The notes under the pieces are model-generated. The model made no database searches, was not told the DNA's origin, and was given only the letters and a program-made list of their open reading frames with translations. The position numbers were made by a program, and so were the translations under genes. From assembly GCF_963678635.1 (NCBI RefSeq), contig NC_087062.1, forward strand, positions 75,200,349-75,264,348: a DNA stretch of 64,000 bases, read 5' to 3'. This stretch comes from Symsagittifera roscoffensis (taxonomy: Eukaryota; Xenacoelomorpha; Acoela; Convolutidae). Shown here piece by piece: positions 27,101 through 42,100 of this stretch (positions are counted from its first letter, which is position 1; each line of letters opens with the position of its first letter).

Positions 27101-30100
27101 TTGGGGATACATGCAGACATATAATCATAGATATAACACGCCATAAATATGTAGCATATATTCATATATACTAAACATACATACATACATTTAAACGTAC
27201 ACGCCCCTTATAAAGGAACATTTCAGCTTTAAGCATATATGAATTTTCTACATTGTAAAAATTAACAAATCTTACCCTCCAATGGGAGAGGCAGTTATAA
27301 GAGGCAATTATAACTCCTCCTTCACCTTGGAAAATAGTGCGGAGCATTTATGATTTTTGGGAGGTTTTTTTGTTCAGTCAGTTTTTGACTTTTTAACTAA
27401 GCATTTTTGACCGAATTTGGTTTACACTATCTGAAAAATATTGTTCTCTGGAGCTCAAATTTGAAAAGTTATTTCACCTGTGATCATTTTTCGTCAAGTT
27501 ACGGTGGTTTGAAAATAGCTAATTTGGCAAATTTGAGATAATTAACATGGAATGTGGATGATAAAATGAAGGAAATTATGAAACAAAAATTTTCCCTTTT
27601 TTCTATTATTTCGTCATTTATTCGACAAAAAAAACTTTTAATTGGCCTTTAAGTGCAGACAGAACATTCAGGGCCTCGCCCTGATATCCGAGCAGTCTTG
27701 TTCCAAACCGAATTGAGACCAGCAGACTAGTAATTTTGAAGCAATACGAGACGCTAAACAAACCCTTGGTATTTTACATTGAAATGGAGAAAAAAACAGT
27801 TCTTAATTTTCGAGCAGTCCTGTTTGTTTAAGCGCGATCAGCTTTTACACACGGAAAATTACAAAATCGCAAAATTAGGGCGGAATAAAAAATACATGAC
27901 TCCTCGTATCAAGGCGAAGCCCTGAACGTTCCGACTGCCTTTTAAGGTCTATGAAGCAGTAATAGCATGAAAAAAATTGAATGTAATCAGGGGCGGATTT
28001 AGGGGGGAGGAGGGCGGGGGGAGGGCTCGGGGGGGGGGGGACGGACGCTTTTCTCTTCTCAGGGATTCGACCTCCTGCCGACCCAAAGAGTCCCTCTTTG
28101 GTACTTTTTAAGAAACAGATTTTTGGCCGACCGACCCTAAAATTGTTCTAAAGGCGCCTTTGGCGCCAATATATACCAATTTTTGAGCGGGGAGCGCGCG
28201 CCAAAAAAACGTGATTTTTTGATCGAAATTTTCCAAAAAATGCCGAAAAGCGCCTTTTTTGGCTTGTTTTTCAAAATTTTTGCCTTAGCCTGCGGCGCAG
28301 AAATTTCGGCCAAAACAGGGTCTTTTTAGTGCTTTGGGAGAGCTAAAAAAATGTTTGAAAATCCGCCCCTCTCGAGAAAATCCTAGATCCGCCCCTGAAT
28401 GTAGTAAAAACATGACTGCTCGTATCAGGGCAAAGCCCTGAATGCTCTGACTGCCCTTTAAGGTTTATGGAGCAGTAATTACATTTGAAAAAATTAAATG
28501 AAATAAAACAAAATGAAAAACCCACCACACGCCATATAAAGTACAAAAGAATAGATTTCGCTCCTTGTAACAAATCAATTATGGCAATTTAGTTTCTTTC
28601 ATAAGTATCCTTAACAAATTAAATGTAATAACATAAAATAAAAATATATTTTTTTCTAATGTTTGAAATTTTTTCTATGAAAATCATCCCCCCATTTAAG
28701 GACAAAAGAATAGCTTTGTAACCAATCAATTATGGCGCATAAGCTTCTTTCAACCAAATTGGAACGATTTTTAAGACGGATTAAATCTCCGCTTACGCGT
28801 TAATAGCGCGAAATACATCGCGCGTTAATGGTCCAAATTGGCAATCTTTAAACCCCCCATAACATTCCGAAAACGATCACAGGTGAAATATCTTATCAAA
28901 TTTAAGCTCAGGACAACAATATCTTTTGAATGATATAAAAAAACCGTCAAAATGGCTAGTTAAAAAAGTCTAAATTTTTTTGAAGAAAAAAACCCACCCC
29001 GAGCACAAATATTCCGTTTTTTTTTCGTAACGAAAGTCGGAACGATAACCAAAACATGGTAAAACACTTGCCCTGAAATTTAAAAAAATAGAACCGACAA
29101 CTAAGCGGCATATACATCGACATGAGAGCTATTCTTACGACAGAATTGTCGAAGGGGAAAAACCATCAAGTCGAAGCCTTGAGATTGTCCCAAAAACTAT
29201 TGACTAATATAACATTTTGTTTCTTCGGTATTTTGGCCACAAGGGACTCCTCGAAGTGCTCTTACTGTTTGAGAGTGAGCAGAGCGACTACTTCGGGGCC
29301 TCCATTGCTGCCTTGTATGAGTTCAATCCTCTGTTGGGGCGAAGAAACATTCATGGCCTCCAGAGTCCAGTGGCTGGAGTAGTGGTTCGCGAAGTACAGA
29401 TAGTCTAAAACAGACTGGTAAGACAATGAAATGAGTATTTAAAAAAATAAAAATTAAATATGATAACCAGGAGAACACGATACGATGCTAAAATTCATGT
29501 CATCACACATTTTTGAAAGTCAGATTAATTTTAGAATTTTTTTTGAAAATTGGTGAAAATTATTTTTGACAAAATAATTTCTATGTTCCATGAGTTTATT
29601 GGAAATTAATTTGGATATTTTTTCTCATTTAGACCACATATTTCGAACTATCTATATGCAATTCATGATAAATCCCATTAATTTTTTCTTTGAATACAAA
29701 AATTTTCAATGAAAAAAAAACATTGAATACATTGTGATTCAGATCAAAAGGGGAAAAGTTCAAAAGTTTTCAGTCAAATCAAAACTAAATTTGAAACGCG
29801 ATTACTCACCAAGATGAGGATCGTGTGTAATCTGAGTGACTCCGTTAATTCCGATGCCCTGGTCTGTCAGCACTTTGCCCATTGCGTCCGAGGGGGAGGC
29901 AGCCATGATGGCCCAATGGAGGTACATTGTGTTCTTAGTCACGAAAAACTGTTTCTTCTGGTCTTCAGAGCCCCAAAAGGAACACGTCAGCGTGGTTATA
30001 GCTTCGCCTAAAATATTCACTTTTTCTAAGACATAAAATAATCTTTTATACAATCTTTTTTGAAGTTCTTCTCCACACGCTATATATAACAAGACTGCTA

Positions 30101-33100
30101 GTAACAGGCGAAGCCCTGAAAGTTCCGACTACCTTTTAAGGTTTACGGAGCAGTAAAAACATAAAAAAATAAATATAATAAAAAAAATGAATTTTTTTTC
30201 TCTAAAATTTGAATTTTTTTAATGAAAATCATCCCCCCACACGCCATATAAAGTAAAAAAAAAGAATAAATTTCGCTCCTTGTAACAATCTAATTATGGC
30301 AAATAGGCTTCTTTCAACCAAATTGGAACGATTTCTAAGACGGAGTAAATCTCCACTTTTGCGTTAATAGCGCGAAGAATATCGCGCGTTAATTGTCCCA
30401 ATCTGGCCAAAATGGCAATCTTTAAACCCTCATAACTTTACGAAAAATGATAACAGGTGAAATATTTGTTTTTCAAATCTAAGCTCAGGACAACAATACC
30501 TTTTGAATGATATAAAAATTCCATCAAAAACGGCTAGGTAAAAAGTCAAAATTTGTCTGTAGAAAAAACAAATACCCCGAGCACAAATATTCCGTTATTT
30601 TCGTTTCGAAAGTCGGAACAATAAATTATTTTGCGTCTAGTAACGTATTGTAAAGACCAAACCAATTGCTTCGATTCAATTGGTACTGCTTTCTCAGCCG
30701 GAGTATATTCCCACTTTGAGGTTTTATACGTCAATTATATCAAATTATCAGAATTCATAATTTTTGAAGCCCCAATATATTTTTTAAACGAACGCAGGTG
30801 ACACTTTTTTTATTACATAGCTTAAACTAAATTAGAACATTAGACAAAACTGCTTGTTTTAAAAAGTCAAAACTTGTCTAAAGAAAACAGTCTTCCACAT
30901 ACAGTCTTCCAGTTTTTTCAACAATAGGAAGAACACTACTGCTTAGCAGAATAAAGCGTGTTTGATGTTGTTATTTTCGCACAGAAAAATGAAATTACCA
31001 AAAAATTAAAAATATCTTTTTTTTTGTGGAAACCTGACTGATTTCTGAGCCTGATTATTTCACCGCCATGTTTTTGCGTTGATAGAAAATCGTAAATTCA
31101 GCAACCCATAATTATTCTGAATTGGCAATTTTCGAGCCTTTTTATTTTTATGAAATCATAAGGTGCGACACATATTTTAAAATAACTATCTTTAAATAGC
31201 TCGACCCCACTTTTTTATTAGTCTCGAGCTCTGGCAGCATACTTACTATCACTTTTGAAGGAACTAGCAGGAAGCTTCCGTCCTTCATTTGAAAATTAGT
31301 GCAGCGCAGTGAGGTTGGGCCAATTAGCATTCAACTGGCTCAACATAATTTCTTTTCATTTTTCGAAACCATATTATTCAGCGGCATTATGTCAACGAAG
31401 TGAGAAAAAAAACTGAAAATTTTTAATTCAACTTCACTGCTTTTCGAATACAGTATCATTTATTTTTGTCAATACCTCAATTTTTTTCGAATTGAACGAA
31501 TACAAAATAAAAACCCAATATTTCTTTAAAAAATGATCAAAGGTGACATTTAGATTATTATATAGCTCAAATTAAAAAAAACATTCTGGTTAAAAAACTG
31601 CTCAAAACTTCTTGTTCAAAACATAAAAGATAGCCAACTGATAGTTTGAAATGAGTAAGGAACGCAAGTAAACCAAAAAACACTATTTTGGTCGAAAAAT
31701 CCCAACTTTCGAATTTCAAAGAAAAAAATAGATCCCCTTTAACCTCTTTGATTTTTTAAAACAATTTACGATTGGCGCTTTTTTTGATAACATTCACCCA
31801 ATTTGAGAAAACTGGTGGTAATGAAAAGTAATATGAAAATTAGTGCGTAGAAACGTATTAATAGTTTCCAATAGGTAGCTTCAAATCCAATTGGAACTAT
31901 TCTAAATTGCCGCCGTTATAAAACCAAAAACATTGAGCGTTAATTGTGCCAAGCTGGCCTATTTTCAAACCCCTACAACTTCACGAAAAATGATTACGCG
32001 TGAACTAGATTTTTGATTTCGAGCACAGGGCGTCAAAGGAACAACTTACAGATGGTAACAAAACTCCATTCATAAGTGAGTATTGAAAAGTCGAAATTCG
32101 TCTCAAGAAAAAACTACAGCGTATTCCACCCTTTCTTCGAAAGTATTCCACCCTTTCATCGAAAGTTGCAACAAAAACAACAAATATATGCAGCATGCAA
32201 AAAGTTGGATTTCAATTGTCTAAGTGAATGATTTGCTCCATAGTTTCTGTATTTCGTCAACAAGACCTGATCTCCTACCTCTTGCTTCAAATAATGTAAA
32301 CGAGTAAACATGATTGTTTGATTTTCCAGAATCAAGTGGGAATTTACTATTGACTAAGATCATGCGAACCATAAAATTAGACAGAATGGCATAAAAAGGC
32401 ACAATAGTTTAAAATAGATTTTTGGATCCAATTCTGAGCTCCACAATTTGAAATGGAATATTTTACAAGCAGAAGCTTATCGATGCATATACCAATAAGC
32501 CGAGCTTCTATCTAAGAAGACCCCACGTCTCCCTCCCATTCCAAAGCAAAAAGCAAAGTTAAGATTGCAACAAATTTTTACCAGCAGATGATTTCAAAAC
32601 GCGGCTTAGAAAAAAGAAAACGAAAAAAATATATACTATTTTGAAGACAAAGATTTGATCCAATAACCAAAAAAAACACATTGACTCAATAATTCAAAGA
32701 AACAAACAGATTGATTCAATAATCCAAAAAATGCAATTACCCATTGAGGAGGATAATACGCCAGTCATTCATAATTCCACAGGAAAGCCGCTTCTGAATT
32801 ACCAGCTGTGAACCGAGCATACCTTGTCCAAGCATACCTTGACATCTCCGAGCATACCTTGACATATGTAAGTAGGCCACGTACATATGTGACCATTACC
32901 AATTACGCTTTGCGTATCTGGGAAAAAAACACGAGGTAAAAAAATTGCATGCATGGAACAAAAACCTTAATTACATATGATTTTTGAAAAATTCATGTAA
33001 TTACTTCTTAATAAATGTCTTTAAAATATATGCTCGAAAAGACCAAATTGGCAGAACTGGTATTTTTGGTGCTCTCCCAAAAACTGTCTTTATTTTTTAA

Positions 33101-36100
33101 GCGGGCTAATGCAGCAACCACTAAGCCGTTCTTATAACTAAGTTGTAATTTGTACGGTAAGTGAAGTGCTTGCTTATTTTCTTGTTGGTGACCATTTCAA
33201 CACACTTATTACATGTGCTGATGGAACTGGCTCTGTCCTGTCTGTCTATAAACACTGACCCATTCAGCCAAGAGGTGATGCCGAAAATGCCGGTCATGTA
33301 CAGCAGACTCTTCTTCATCATCGGCACACAGCGCTTCGGCCAAACGTAACTGAGAAAATAGCTGTCAAACAAGCTATTCCGCGCAAAAAGGTTGAATTAC
33401 ACTTTGAGGATTAACAGGAAAAAATGTGTTATCAAGTCGAACATGCATTTAGGCAATGCACTCTATAGCAAGACCACATGAATTTCAAAGTTTTACGCTA
33501 TTAGCAGGGGTGGATTAAAGGGGGGGGCTTAGAAAAAAGAAAACGAAAAAAATATATACTATTTTGAAGACAAAGATTTGATCCAATAACCAAAAAAACA
33601 CATTGACTCAATAATTCAAAGAAACAAACAGATTGATTCAATAATCCAAAAAATGCAATTACCCATTGAGGAGGATAATACGCCAGTCATTCATAATTAC
33701 ACAGGAAAGCCGCTTCTGAATTACCAGCTGTGAACCGAGCATACCTTGATCAAAAATTTTATTTAACGATTTGCTCGGTTCACAGCTGGTAATTCAGAAT
33801 CGGCTGTTGAATATTGAATGACAAATGCTGTTTGTATCATCCAGGGGCGGATTTGGGGGAGGGGGCACATTAAGCATCAACAATCCATTCGAATAACCAT
33901 AAAAACTCCGCTTCATCTCAAGGTTCTCAATGATTTGGAAAAACGGCTTGGTTTTTTAAATTATATTTTAATCAATTTCTTTGTTCAGTTTTTCAAACTC
34001 TGAATCCATTTTGTAATAACTATCTTTAACCAGCTCGTCCACACTTTTGTCTGTAGTCTCGATCGCTGGCAGCACACTGACTATCACTTTTCCAGGAACT
34101 AGCCGGAAGCTTCCGTCCTTCATTTGAAGATGAGTGCGGTGCAGTGGGATTAGGTCAATTAGCATTCAACTCGCTCAACTTACAATTTAATTGTATTTTT
34201 TATAACCATGTCATTAAGCGGCGATATGTCAACAAGTTAGAGAACAGTGAAATTTATCATCTGGATTTCACTGCTTTTTGAATATATCTTCAAATATTTT
34301 TGTTGATGCCTCAAGTTTTTAGATATATAGAGATACAAAAGAATTATTTTAAAGTAGGCCACGTAAATTAAACAGAGCAAGAATGCCCACAAAGAAAGCT
34401 GATGTAAAAAAAATGCTTTTGAAGTTCCGGGGGCAACCCCCCAGCACCGCTCTCATCATGATAGAGATGATGATTAATCTCTACCTTGAGTCTGGGCTGA
34501 AGTGTAGATACGACCACTGGCATCAATTTGATGCCCCCACACTGTTTGGCCATGTGGAACGCCCCCTTTTTGAAGGGCAACAAGTGACTACCTTTCATGT
34601 TTCGAGTACCCTCGGGGAACACAACTATTCCTGAAGAGTAGCACACGGATCAAGCAGGCATTTCAAAAAAAAGTTTTTACCGATGAGAGGAATGCTTTGA
34701 ATGCCCCATATCATTAAAATATTACTATGTCAAAAACTTCTCATTTTGTCAATAAATATCAAAGGCGTTTTTGCTCCATGAGTGAAAAATGACTCAATTG
34801 CTGCCAAAAAATTCGTGAACGCCCACTGTGGTACCAAAAACGCAATGATTTAATTTGAAGATTTGGTTTCATCTTAGTTTTCAAATGCAACGAAAGGTCA
34901 ACATTACAAGTTTTGTTGAATAATAATAATAGGTCAAAAGATTCCAGGGGAACAATTTTTGCTGTTAATTATGCTCACGATAGGGGAGCTGGACATATGT
35001 GACGATTGCTATTTAAGCTTTGCTTATCTGGGAAAAAACACGAGGTAAAAAAAATTGCATGCATGGAACAAAAACCTTAATTACATATGATTTTTGAAAA
35101 ATTCATGTAATTACTACTTAATAAATGTCCTTAAAAATATTTGCTCGAAAACACCACATTGGCAGAACTGGTATTTTTGGTGCTCTCCAAAAAATGTCTT
35201 TATTTTTTAAGCGGGCTAATGCAGCAACCATTAAGCCGTTCTTATAACTAAGTTGTAATTTGTACGGTAAGTGAAGTGCTTGCTTATTTTCTTGTCGGTG
35301 ACCATTTCAACACACTTATTACATGTGCTGATGGAACTGGCTCTGTCCTGTCTGTCTATAAACACTGACCCATTCAGCCAAGAGGTGATGCCGAAAATGC
35401 CGGTCATGTACAGCAGACTCTTCTTCATCATCGGCACACAGCGCTTCGGCCAAACGTAACTGAGAAAATAGCTGTCAAACAAGCTATTCCGCGCAAAAAG
35501 GTTGAATTACACTTTGAGGATTAATAGGAAAAATGTGTTATCAAGTCGAACATGCATTTAGGCAATGCACTCTATAGCAAGACCACATGAATTTCAAAAT
35601 TTTACGCTATTAGCAGGCGTGGATTAAGGGGGGGGGGGCGGATGGCCCCTTCAGGGATTCGACCCCCGCACCAATCAAAGGGTATTATTTTACGACATCC
35701 ATTTTCGACGGAACAACCTTCAAATTTTCTAATGGCGCCATAAAACTAATTCTGAAAGAAAGCGCGCGCCGAAAGGGGAGCGGTGGTGAAGTGGTTACGA
35801 CTCTGTCTCTAAATTGGAAGGTCGGGTGTTCGAGGCCCACCATGATTATTGCTCGTTGCTTGAGGGTGAAGCAACAATACCCAGCCCAGAAAAATAACCA
35901 AAAAATTGCATGTAGTTCTTAAACAGGGGCACAACAGCGGTTCGCCGCGGTGAGCTGTACAGCTCTTATGTTGGTCCTTTCCACCGTCGATAAATAGTCT
36001 TAAGTGATTTTCAATTTGGACCTGATTTTTCAAAAATTTGACTGCGGAGTAAAGTTTTCTGTGAAAATAGGGTTTTTAGAGAATTGCGGGAGAAATCAGA

Positions 36101-39100
36101 AAACCAATTTGGTCGACCTAAAAAAAGTCGACAAATCCGACGCCCGTGCCCCTTGAGAAACTTCTACATCCCCCTGGCTATTAGCACTATTACATTCGAG
36201 GTCTTTGCCATAAAATGGTATCAAAACACTGATGCTCCCCTGAGCTCCCCCATACTAGCTTCGCACAAAAACTACTTGAATATTTTCCAAATATCAAAAA
36301 TGGTATCATTTTCAAAACTTGCAGGCAGAGTAGTATTCATGCCTAAGTGTAAAAATAATCGAAAGAACGAAATCTTTTCACATAGATGTGCGTGACCCAA
36401 CCTTTGATGATTAGGCATGAGAATGAAGGAATGATCAGAAGGAATATTTTCACGCCCTCTCACTTCGACCTTGAAAGGCCACTGAAGAAACAGTCGACAT
36501 GACCTCGATAAGGACTTATGATAGTATAGGTGGCACTTTTCTAGAATACTGTATGACAAGGATACGTTTGATTTATGACTACTAGTTCGTATCTGATCAG
36601 CTAAACTAAATCTTAAAGATTTCTGTTATGAAAAATAAGTGGGAGTGTAATTTTATTTTCTAACTTTCAAGCCGATTGAAATAAGCGTTGCAAAGATGAT
36701 ATTTTGATATCTGAAAATCAGATGGCTCCCTCAAGATAGATTTCTTTAATTCTTCGAAAACAGTTTTTGCAGTACTTAACTCGGATTTTCGAGCTTTTGA
36801 TAAAAAATGGATGGGGATCTACCTCACATACTTGCCTTTTCTACGAACTTTCACACGGTATAATTTAAAAAGTTCCAAAAAGAGCCTAAAACGTCTTTTT
36901 GTCATGTTTTTTAAGGGTTTTTATGCTCATTTTGTAGGTTTTTGAAAATTCCTCCTCGAAAAAACCTAGATCCGCCCCTAGTCATAGTTGTACCAATCTT
37001 GCCACTTATTCTGCCATATCACCTCAACATCCATACAGCCCCGGCACAGTTGTCCGGGTTGCGAGGTCGTATCAGTCCGAGGATGAACATGCCGAAGCAT
37101 CCGAACCCGAGAATAACGTTGAGGAACAGAGAGTAAGACACAAAATAGATAAAATGGAATTTAAGCCTCGTTTTGAGCACTACTACGAGGAAAAATATCA
37201 GAGCTAAAAAGTATAAACAATAATAAAGAAGCATGATCGAGTCTGAAAAGGATAAAAAATCTTTGAAGCACTCGTTAAAAAATTTTACCTGCTAGGCATT
37301 TAACTCAGAACAGGTAAATATTTAAACAACATTAATTGACAAGGAAAAGGAATTCAACGGAGAATGAATGACTAAAACAGAGCTATGTATTGGGAAAAGT
37401 TGAATTAAGTTCAAATGATGATTTTTGACACTTAGATGTATGATCCTGAGTAATGTATAAATGTGATTGTGATTATTATATTTTCTGACCGATGATTCGA
37501 TATGCTACTAAACAGGTGGGTCTAATCGTAATCAGGGCGATTGCTAACTAAGAATCAATTTAATAGCCATACGCTTTAGCGCATCTACGTATTAACTTGA
37601 GCGCTCTCGAATCTGTTGGTTGGTGTCTATTGAAGTTCAGCTCAAACTTCAACGTAATCGTAAGCTAAAGATGGCCGCAAGATTGTTGAATTAACGAAAG
37701 CATTATTCAATCGAAAGGATGTCTTGTGTACAGATCCGAGTGAATTATCCAACTTGATTTCTACAGAGCTTCAATCGCAAAGTTTGATAGGTTTCACTTT
37801 AATTTAAAAGCTTCAGCTTTTCGATTGTATTTTTTCAACACAAGAAAAAAAAATGTTTCCTTTTATTCTATTCAATTCTCTCAACTGAAAAAAATCTCCA
37901 TAAATATTATTTTTCAATTTATTTGATCGCAAAACCGTCCGGATCAAAAAGTTTCCATGTTGCGTAAATTTTTTGCTATATCATTTATTACAACGAAAAC
38001 ATGTTGATTTTAAGTCTGCGTGTAAAACTGGTCATTCCAAACAATAGTTTTTCAACAAAAAGTAAGTGCTTAACATAATCCCACCAACAGAAAAACCACT
38101 AAAAAATCACGGAGAGCTAGTTCTTACATATAGAAACAAGACGGCTCGTATCAGGGGAAAGCCCTGAATGTACTGACTGTCCATAAACTGGTCTAGAATG
38201 GTTTTTGTTTAATGAAATATTGACAATGAACACTATGAATTTTAAGCTGAATTTTGAGAGTCGTGTATGGAACTAGTGGCTCTTTTCCAGTTTACCGGTA
38301 AAAAAGTAACAAGACTGCTCCTATATCAGGGCAACGCCCTGAATATTCCGTCTGTCTGTTAATTCATATCTAACAGTTTTTGAGAAAAGAAAATATTGAA
38401 AACCTATAAATTTTGGTCAACATCAAAGTGTGAAATTTTGAGTCGTATGAAATTGATACGACCGATCCGATTAGCCTCAATTCAATTTGGAACAATTTTG
38501 TTGCGTGGGATGATTCGCCACGCATAAACAATTCGCGTTACGCTCTCACCGTCATGAATAAAATCTTCGAAACGCGCATAATTTAGCCATGAACACGGCC
38601 AATTTGGCAATTTGTGAACCCCAAAACTTTACAAAAAAAATGATCGGAGGTAAAATATATATTTAAATTTGAACTCAGGACGTCAATATATTCAATGGAG
38701 TATAAAAAATTTTAGATCAAGTTACCATCCTCCTCCCCAAATAGACCAAGTAAGACCCTCCACCCCGGCGTTGAATTTAAATTAAATTGATAAGCGCTGC
38801 GTGTAAAATGCTCTATTCGGATTGGCTGAAAAATCAAGCTCAGAACCAAGTTAACATCCTCCCCCCTAAACGGATTTGAAGGGGGGGCTGGAAAATGTTT
38901 ACTTGGTCCAAAATTTGAAAACTATTAGTTCGATCGGCGAAAATTGACTGAATAAAAAAACCACACCGAGCAAAAAAATTCCGTTTTTTTTTCTCGAAAA
39001 TCGGAACAATTATGGCTATTAAATTTCCTTCAACCAACTTGAAACGACTTCTAGGACGGATAAAATCTACGCTTACGAGTTCTTAGCGCAAAATGGCGCT

Positions 39101-42100
39101 CAGACAATTCGGCCTAAGTTAATTCAGCCAATTTGAAAGTCAGACAATTCAGCCAAAAGTATACTGACAATTTAGATTGAGACATTTCAGCCAGTTTTAC
39201 AAAACGTTAAATTCGAAAGAAAAAATCGGAATTGAAGTTATTCCTCGGTTTAAGGTCGCCGGAGGGCGCGCTAGGCGCGTGGCGCTTGGCGGCGATAACC
39301 GGCTCTAAACTTCGTATAGAGTCCTACCCTCTGTTGGCAAGCTCGCAACACGTTGGCACGTCTGCGGCGGTCTCTTTTTTTTTGGCTGAATTGTATCTGG
39401 TTGAATTATCTGCATATTTTTGGCTGAACTTCAGAATTTAAAATTGATTGTCTTTGGCCGAAATGTCTGGACGCGCCCGAAATATATCGCGCTTTCATTG
39501 TCCTAAATTGGCCAAAATGGCAATCTGTAAACCCCCATAATTTTACGAAAAATGATCACAGGTGAAATATATTTTTTTCAAATTTAAGCTCAGGACAACA
39601 ATACCTTTTGAATGATAGAAAATTTCCGTCAAAAATGCCTAGGTAAAAAGTCGAAATTTGTCTGTAGAAAAAAAAATCTACCCCGAGCACAAATATTCCG
39701 TTACTTTCGTATCGAAAGTCGGAACAATAAACCTTCATTTATTGAATTTCAAAAAAAATTTAAAGGGGCACTGGAATAGAACCGACAAACGTAATTACAA
39801 AAGCGCTGTCATACTTTGATGCTCAAAGTTAAACGCGCTTTATTTACGCGTGGCAAATTATCCCACACTACAAATTTGTTTCAAGTCCCATTAAGGCAGG
39901 TTAATTGGTCTTATTGTTCCGACTTTTGTTTTTGCAAGGAAAATAACGGAAAAAATGCGATTTTTTGGACAAAACTTTAAACTAGAAATGTGCATTTTTT
40001 CAATCGCTGTCGAAATTTAATTAATCTTAAACAAAAAAAAAATCAGAAAATATTGAAAAAAAACCATCGGACCAATTAATTTTAAGAAGCTGCGGTAATA
40101 TTGGTGCTAGGTATTTTAGCGGACCGGTTTTTTAGCAGACAGGTTTTTTAGCAAACAGGTTTTTTAGCAGACACAGAACATTTATAAAATGTGATAGCTA
40201 ACTTTAAACGCGGCATTGGCAATTAGCAACCGCTTGTTCCGCTGCGCTTCAATTAAACACGAGTGTAATTGTGCGCGTAAACTTTTGCTTTGCCGCTAAT
40301 TTAGACAGTTGTGTTTTTGAAGTTGATAGTTTTATTGACAAATCGCGAGATAATTGTCTTAATTGGGAAAGCTTAGCCCCAGACTGAGCGCGTCTTTTTG
40401 AGTCTGTCTGCAATTAAACACGAGTGTTATTGTGCGCCTAAGATTTTGCTTTGCCGCTAATTTAGACTGTTGTGTTTTTGAAGTTGATAGTTTAGTTGAC
40501 AAATTGCGAGATAATTAACTTTATTGGGAAAGCATGGCCCCAGACTGAGCGCGTCTTTTTAAGTCTGACAATCAATCATCCATCACTTTATTACGTTTGT
40601 CTGCTAAAAGACTCATTTTTCACTTTTTATACTAAAAGATTTGTCTGCTAAACGATCGGTCCCCGGTAATATCTAATAATAAAATTTTGGTGCACTGAAT
40701 AAGGTGAATATTTGGCGCTATCATTACGTAGCCAGCAGAAATCTGTTCACACTTACATTTTCAGTGTTTTGGTAATATCTAACCTCTTATTGTTTAGTCA
40801 CTTGGCTGTATAGCTACTAAGTTCAGTGGTATACAAACCAGCCGATTTCTAAACGACCCGACGTATCAACCAGCCGAAAGTACATAGGTGCTATAAAAGT
40901 TATGCAACAATTATGTAACAGTTACAAAAGTTTTGAAAATTTTGTTCAGATGATGTAACTTTTCGGCTTTTTTATATACTCTGTGCACTTTCGGTTGGTT
41001 TATACTTCGGCTGGTTTATGTACTACTCTCATAAATTCAGTCACAGTACAGGCTGTATTAGTGCTATTGCCGCTCAACGAATTAAAGACACATGCTAGCG
41101 TGGAGACGACGGTAAAGGGCTACAACTATTCAAAAAGGGCTATAAAGAAACAGACCTAAGTTTTCAAACAAAAAAACCCTATCCAACAGCCAATTCAAAT
41201 GTTTTCGATGAAGTGTTTTTGGTAAAATAAATTGATAAACTTTCCGAAAATTTTTTTTTCTCCGCAAATAATTTTAATTGTGATTTATCTGTGCTTAATC
41301 GACCAGATTATTTCGGCGCGTCAGCATTATTCATTGGTGACTTATGATATCCAGTATATGTGCAAGGAAACAAAAACGCGCCGTCAATAGTAATAATTTC
41401 AGCCAAGGTTTTTAAAAAACATAAAAAACGGTACTAATATGATAGAGTTGTCCCTTAAAAAGCAGATATTATATACAAGTCCCGCATGCATTTTTTTGTG
41501 TAATAGTTTTGAAAATTGTTGTTCCGTGCTGATTTAAATTACCCCGACAAATTGGACAATACTTGAAACTTCAAACGCGTTATGTTGAGTTTCTTTAAAA
41601 ATTCGGAGCTAAAAAGGTATCCCAAAAAATTGATCATTTTTGGCTTCTTTTAGTCAATCTAAAATAACGCTAAATCTAATGAGTCAATTGATGAGCAAGT
41701 TATATCAAAGTGAGCCTAATACAAAGCCCAACAAAAGTTTAGGAGTGTATGTTTTTATTTGATATCCAAAAAAATGTCATGTTTACTAGTCAAAACTCCA
41801 AATAGTTGGAAGTTATACCCTTCAAAAAATTTGTTGGGCTAAATATGAGGCTAACTGTGATATAAACTGCTCATTAGATATAGAGTAATTTTTGATTGAC
41901 TAAAGGATGCCAAAGATGACCCATTTTTTAGCATAAAAAAATTCCCAAAACTCGCATAAAAATTGCACCATAATACTTTTGGTAATTTAAACAACTTTGG
42001 TGCAGTTCATTTTTTGTATAATCTCAACCCAATTTGAGAAAAACGCGTTTAAAAATTCATATTTTGTACGTTTTGTCCGGATAATTTAAATCAGCACTGT

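Larger units (their letters stand above)
26281..29265 (-). other. LRP intron 4-5, repeat-rich
   Basis: 3 kb holding an element with GGCTGAAAT sub-repeats (about 26370-26985), a CATA microsatellite (27174-27190), hairpin-family repeats (27290-27970 and 28400-29050) and a full hAT MITE (27988-28397). Confidence 0.7.

Noticed and set aside
33156-35483. Mutually exclusive AGPAT exons 3a/3b
   Set aside because: The extra copy lies after exon 5 and the stop codon, so normal linear splicing cannot swap it in.
40118-40175. CRISPR-like short repeats
   Set aside because: Repeats are contiguous without unique spacers, in an animal genome, and belong to the terminal sub-repeats of a transposon.
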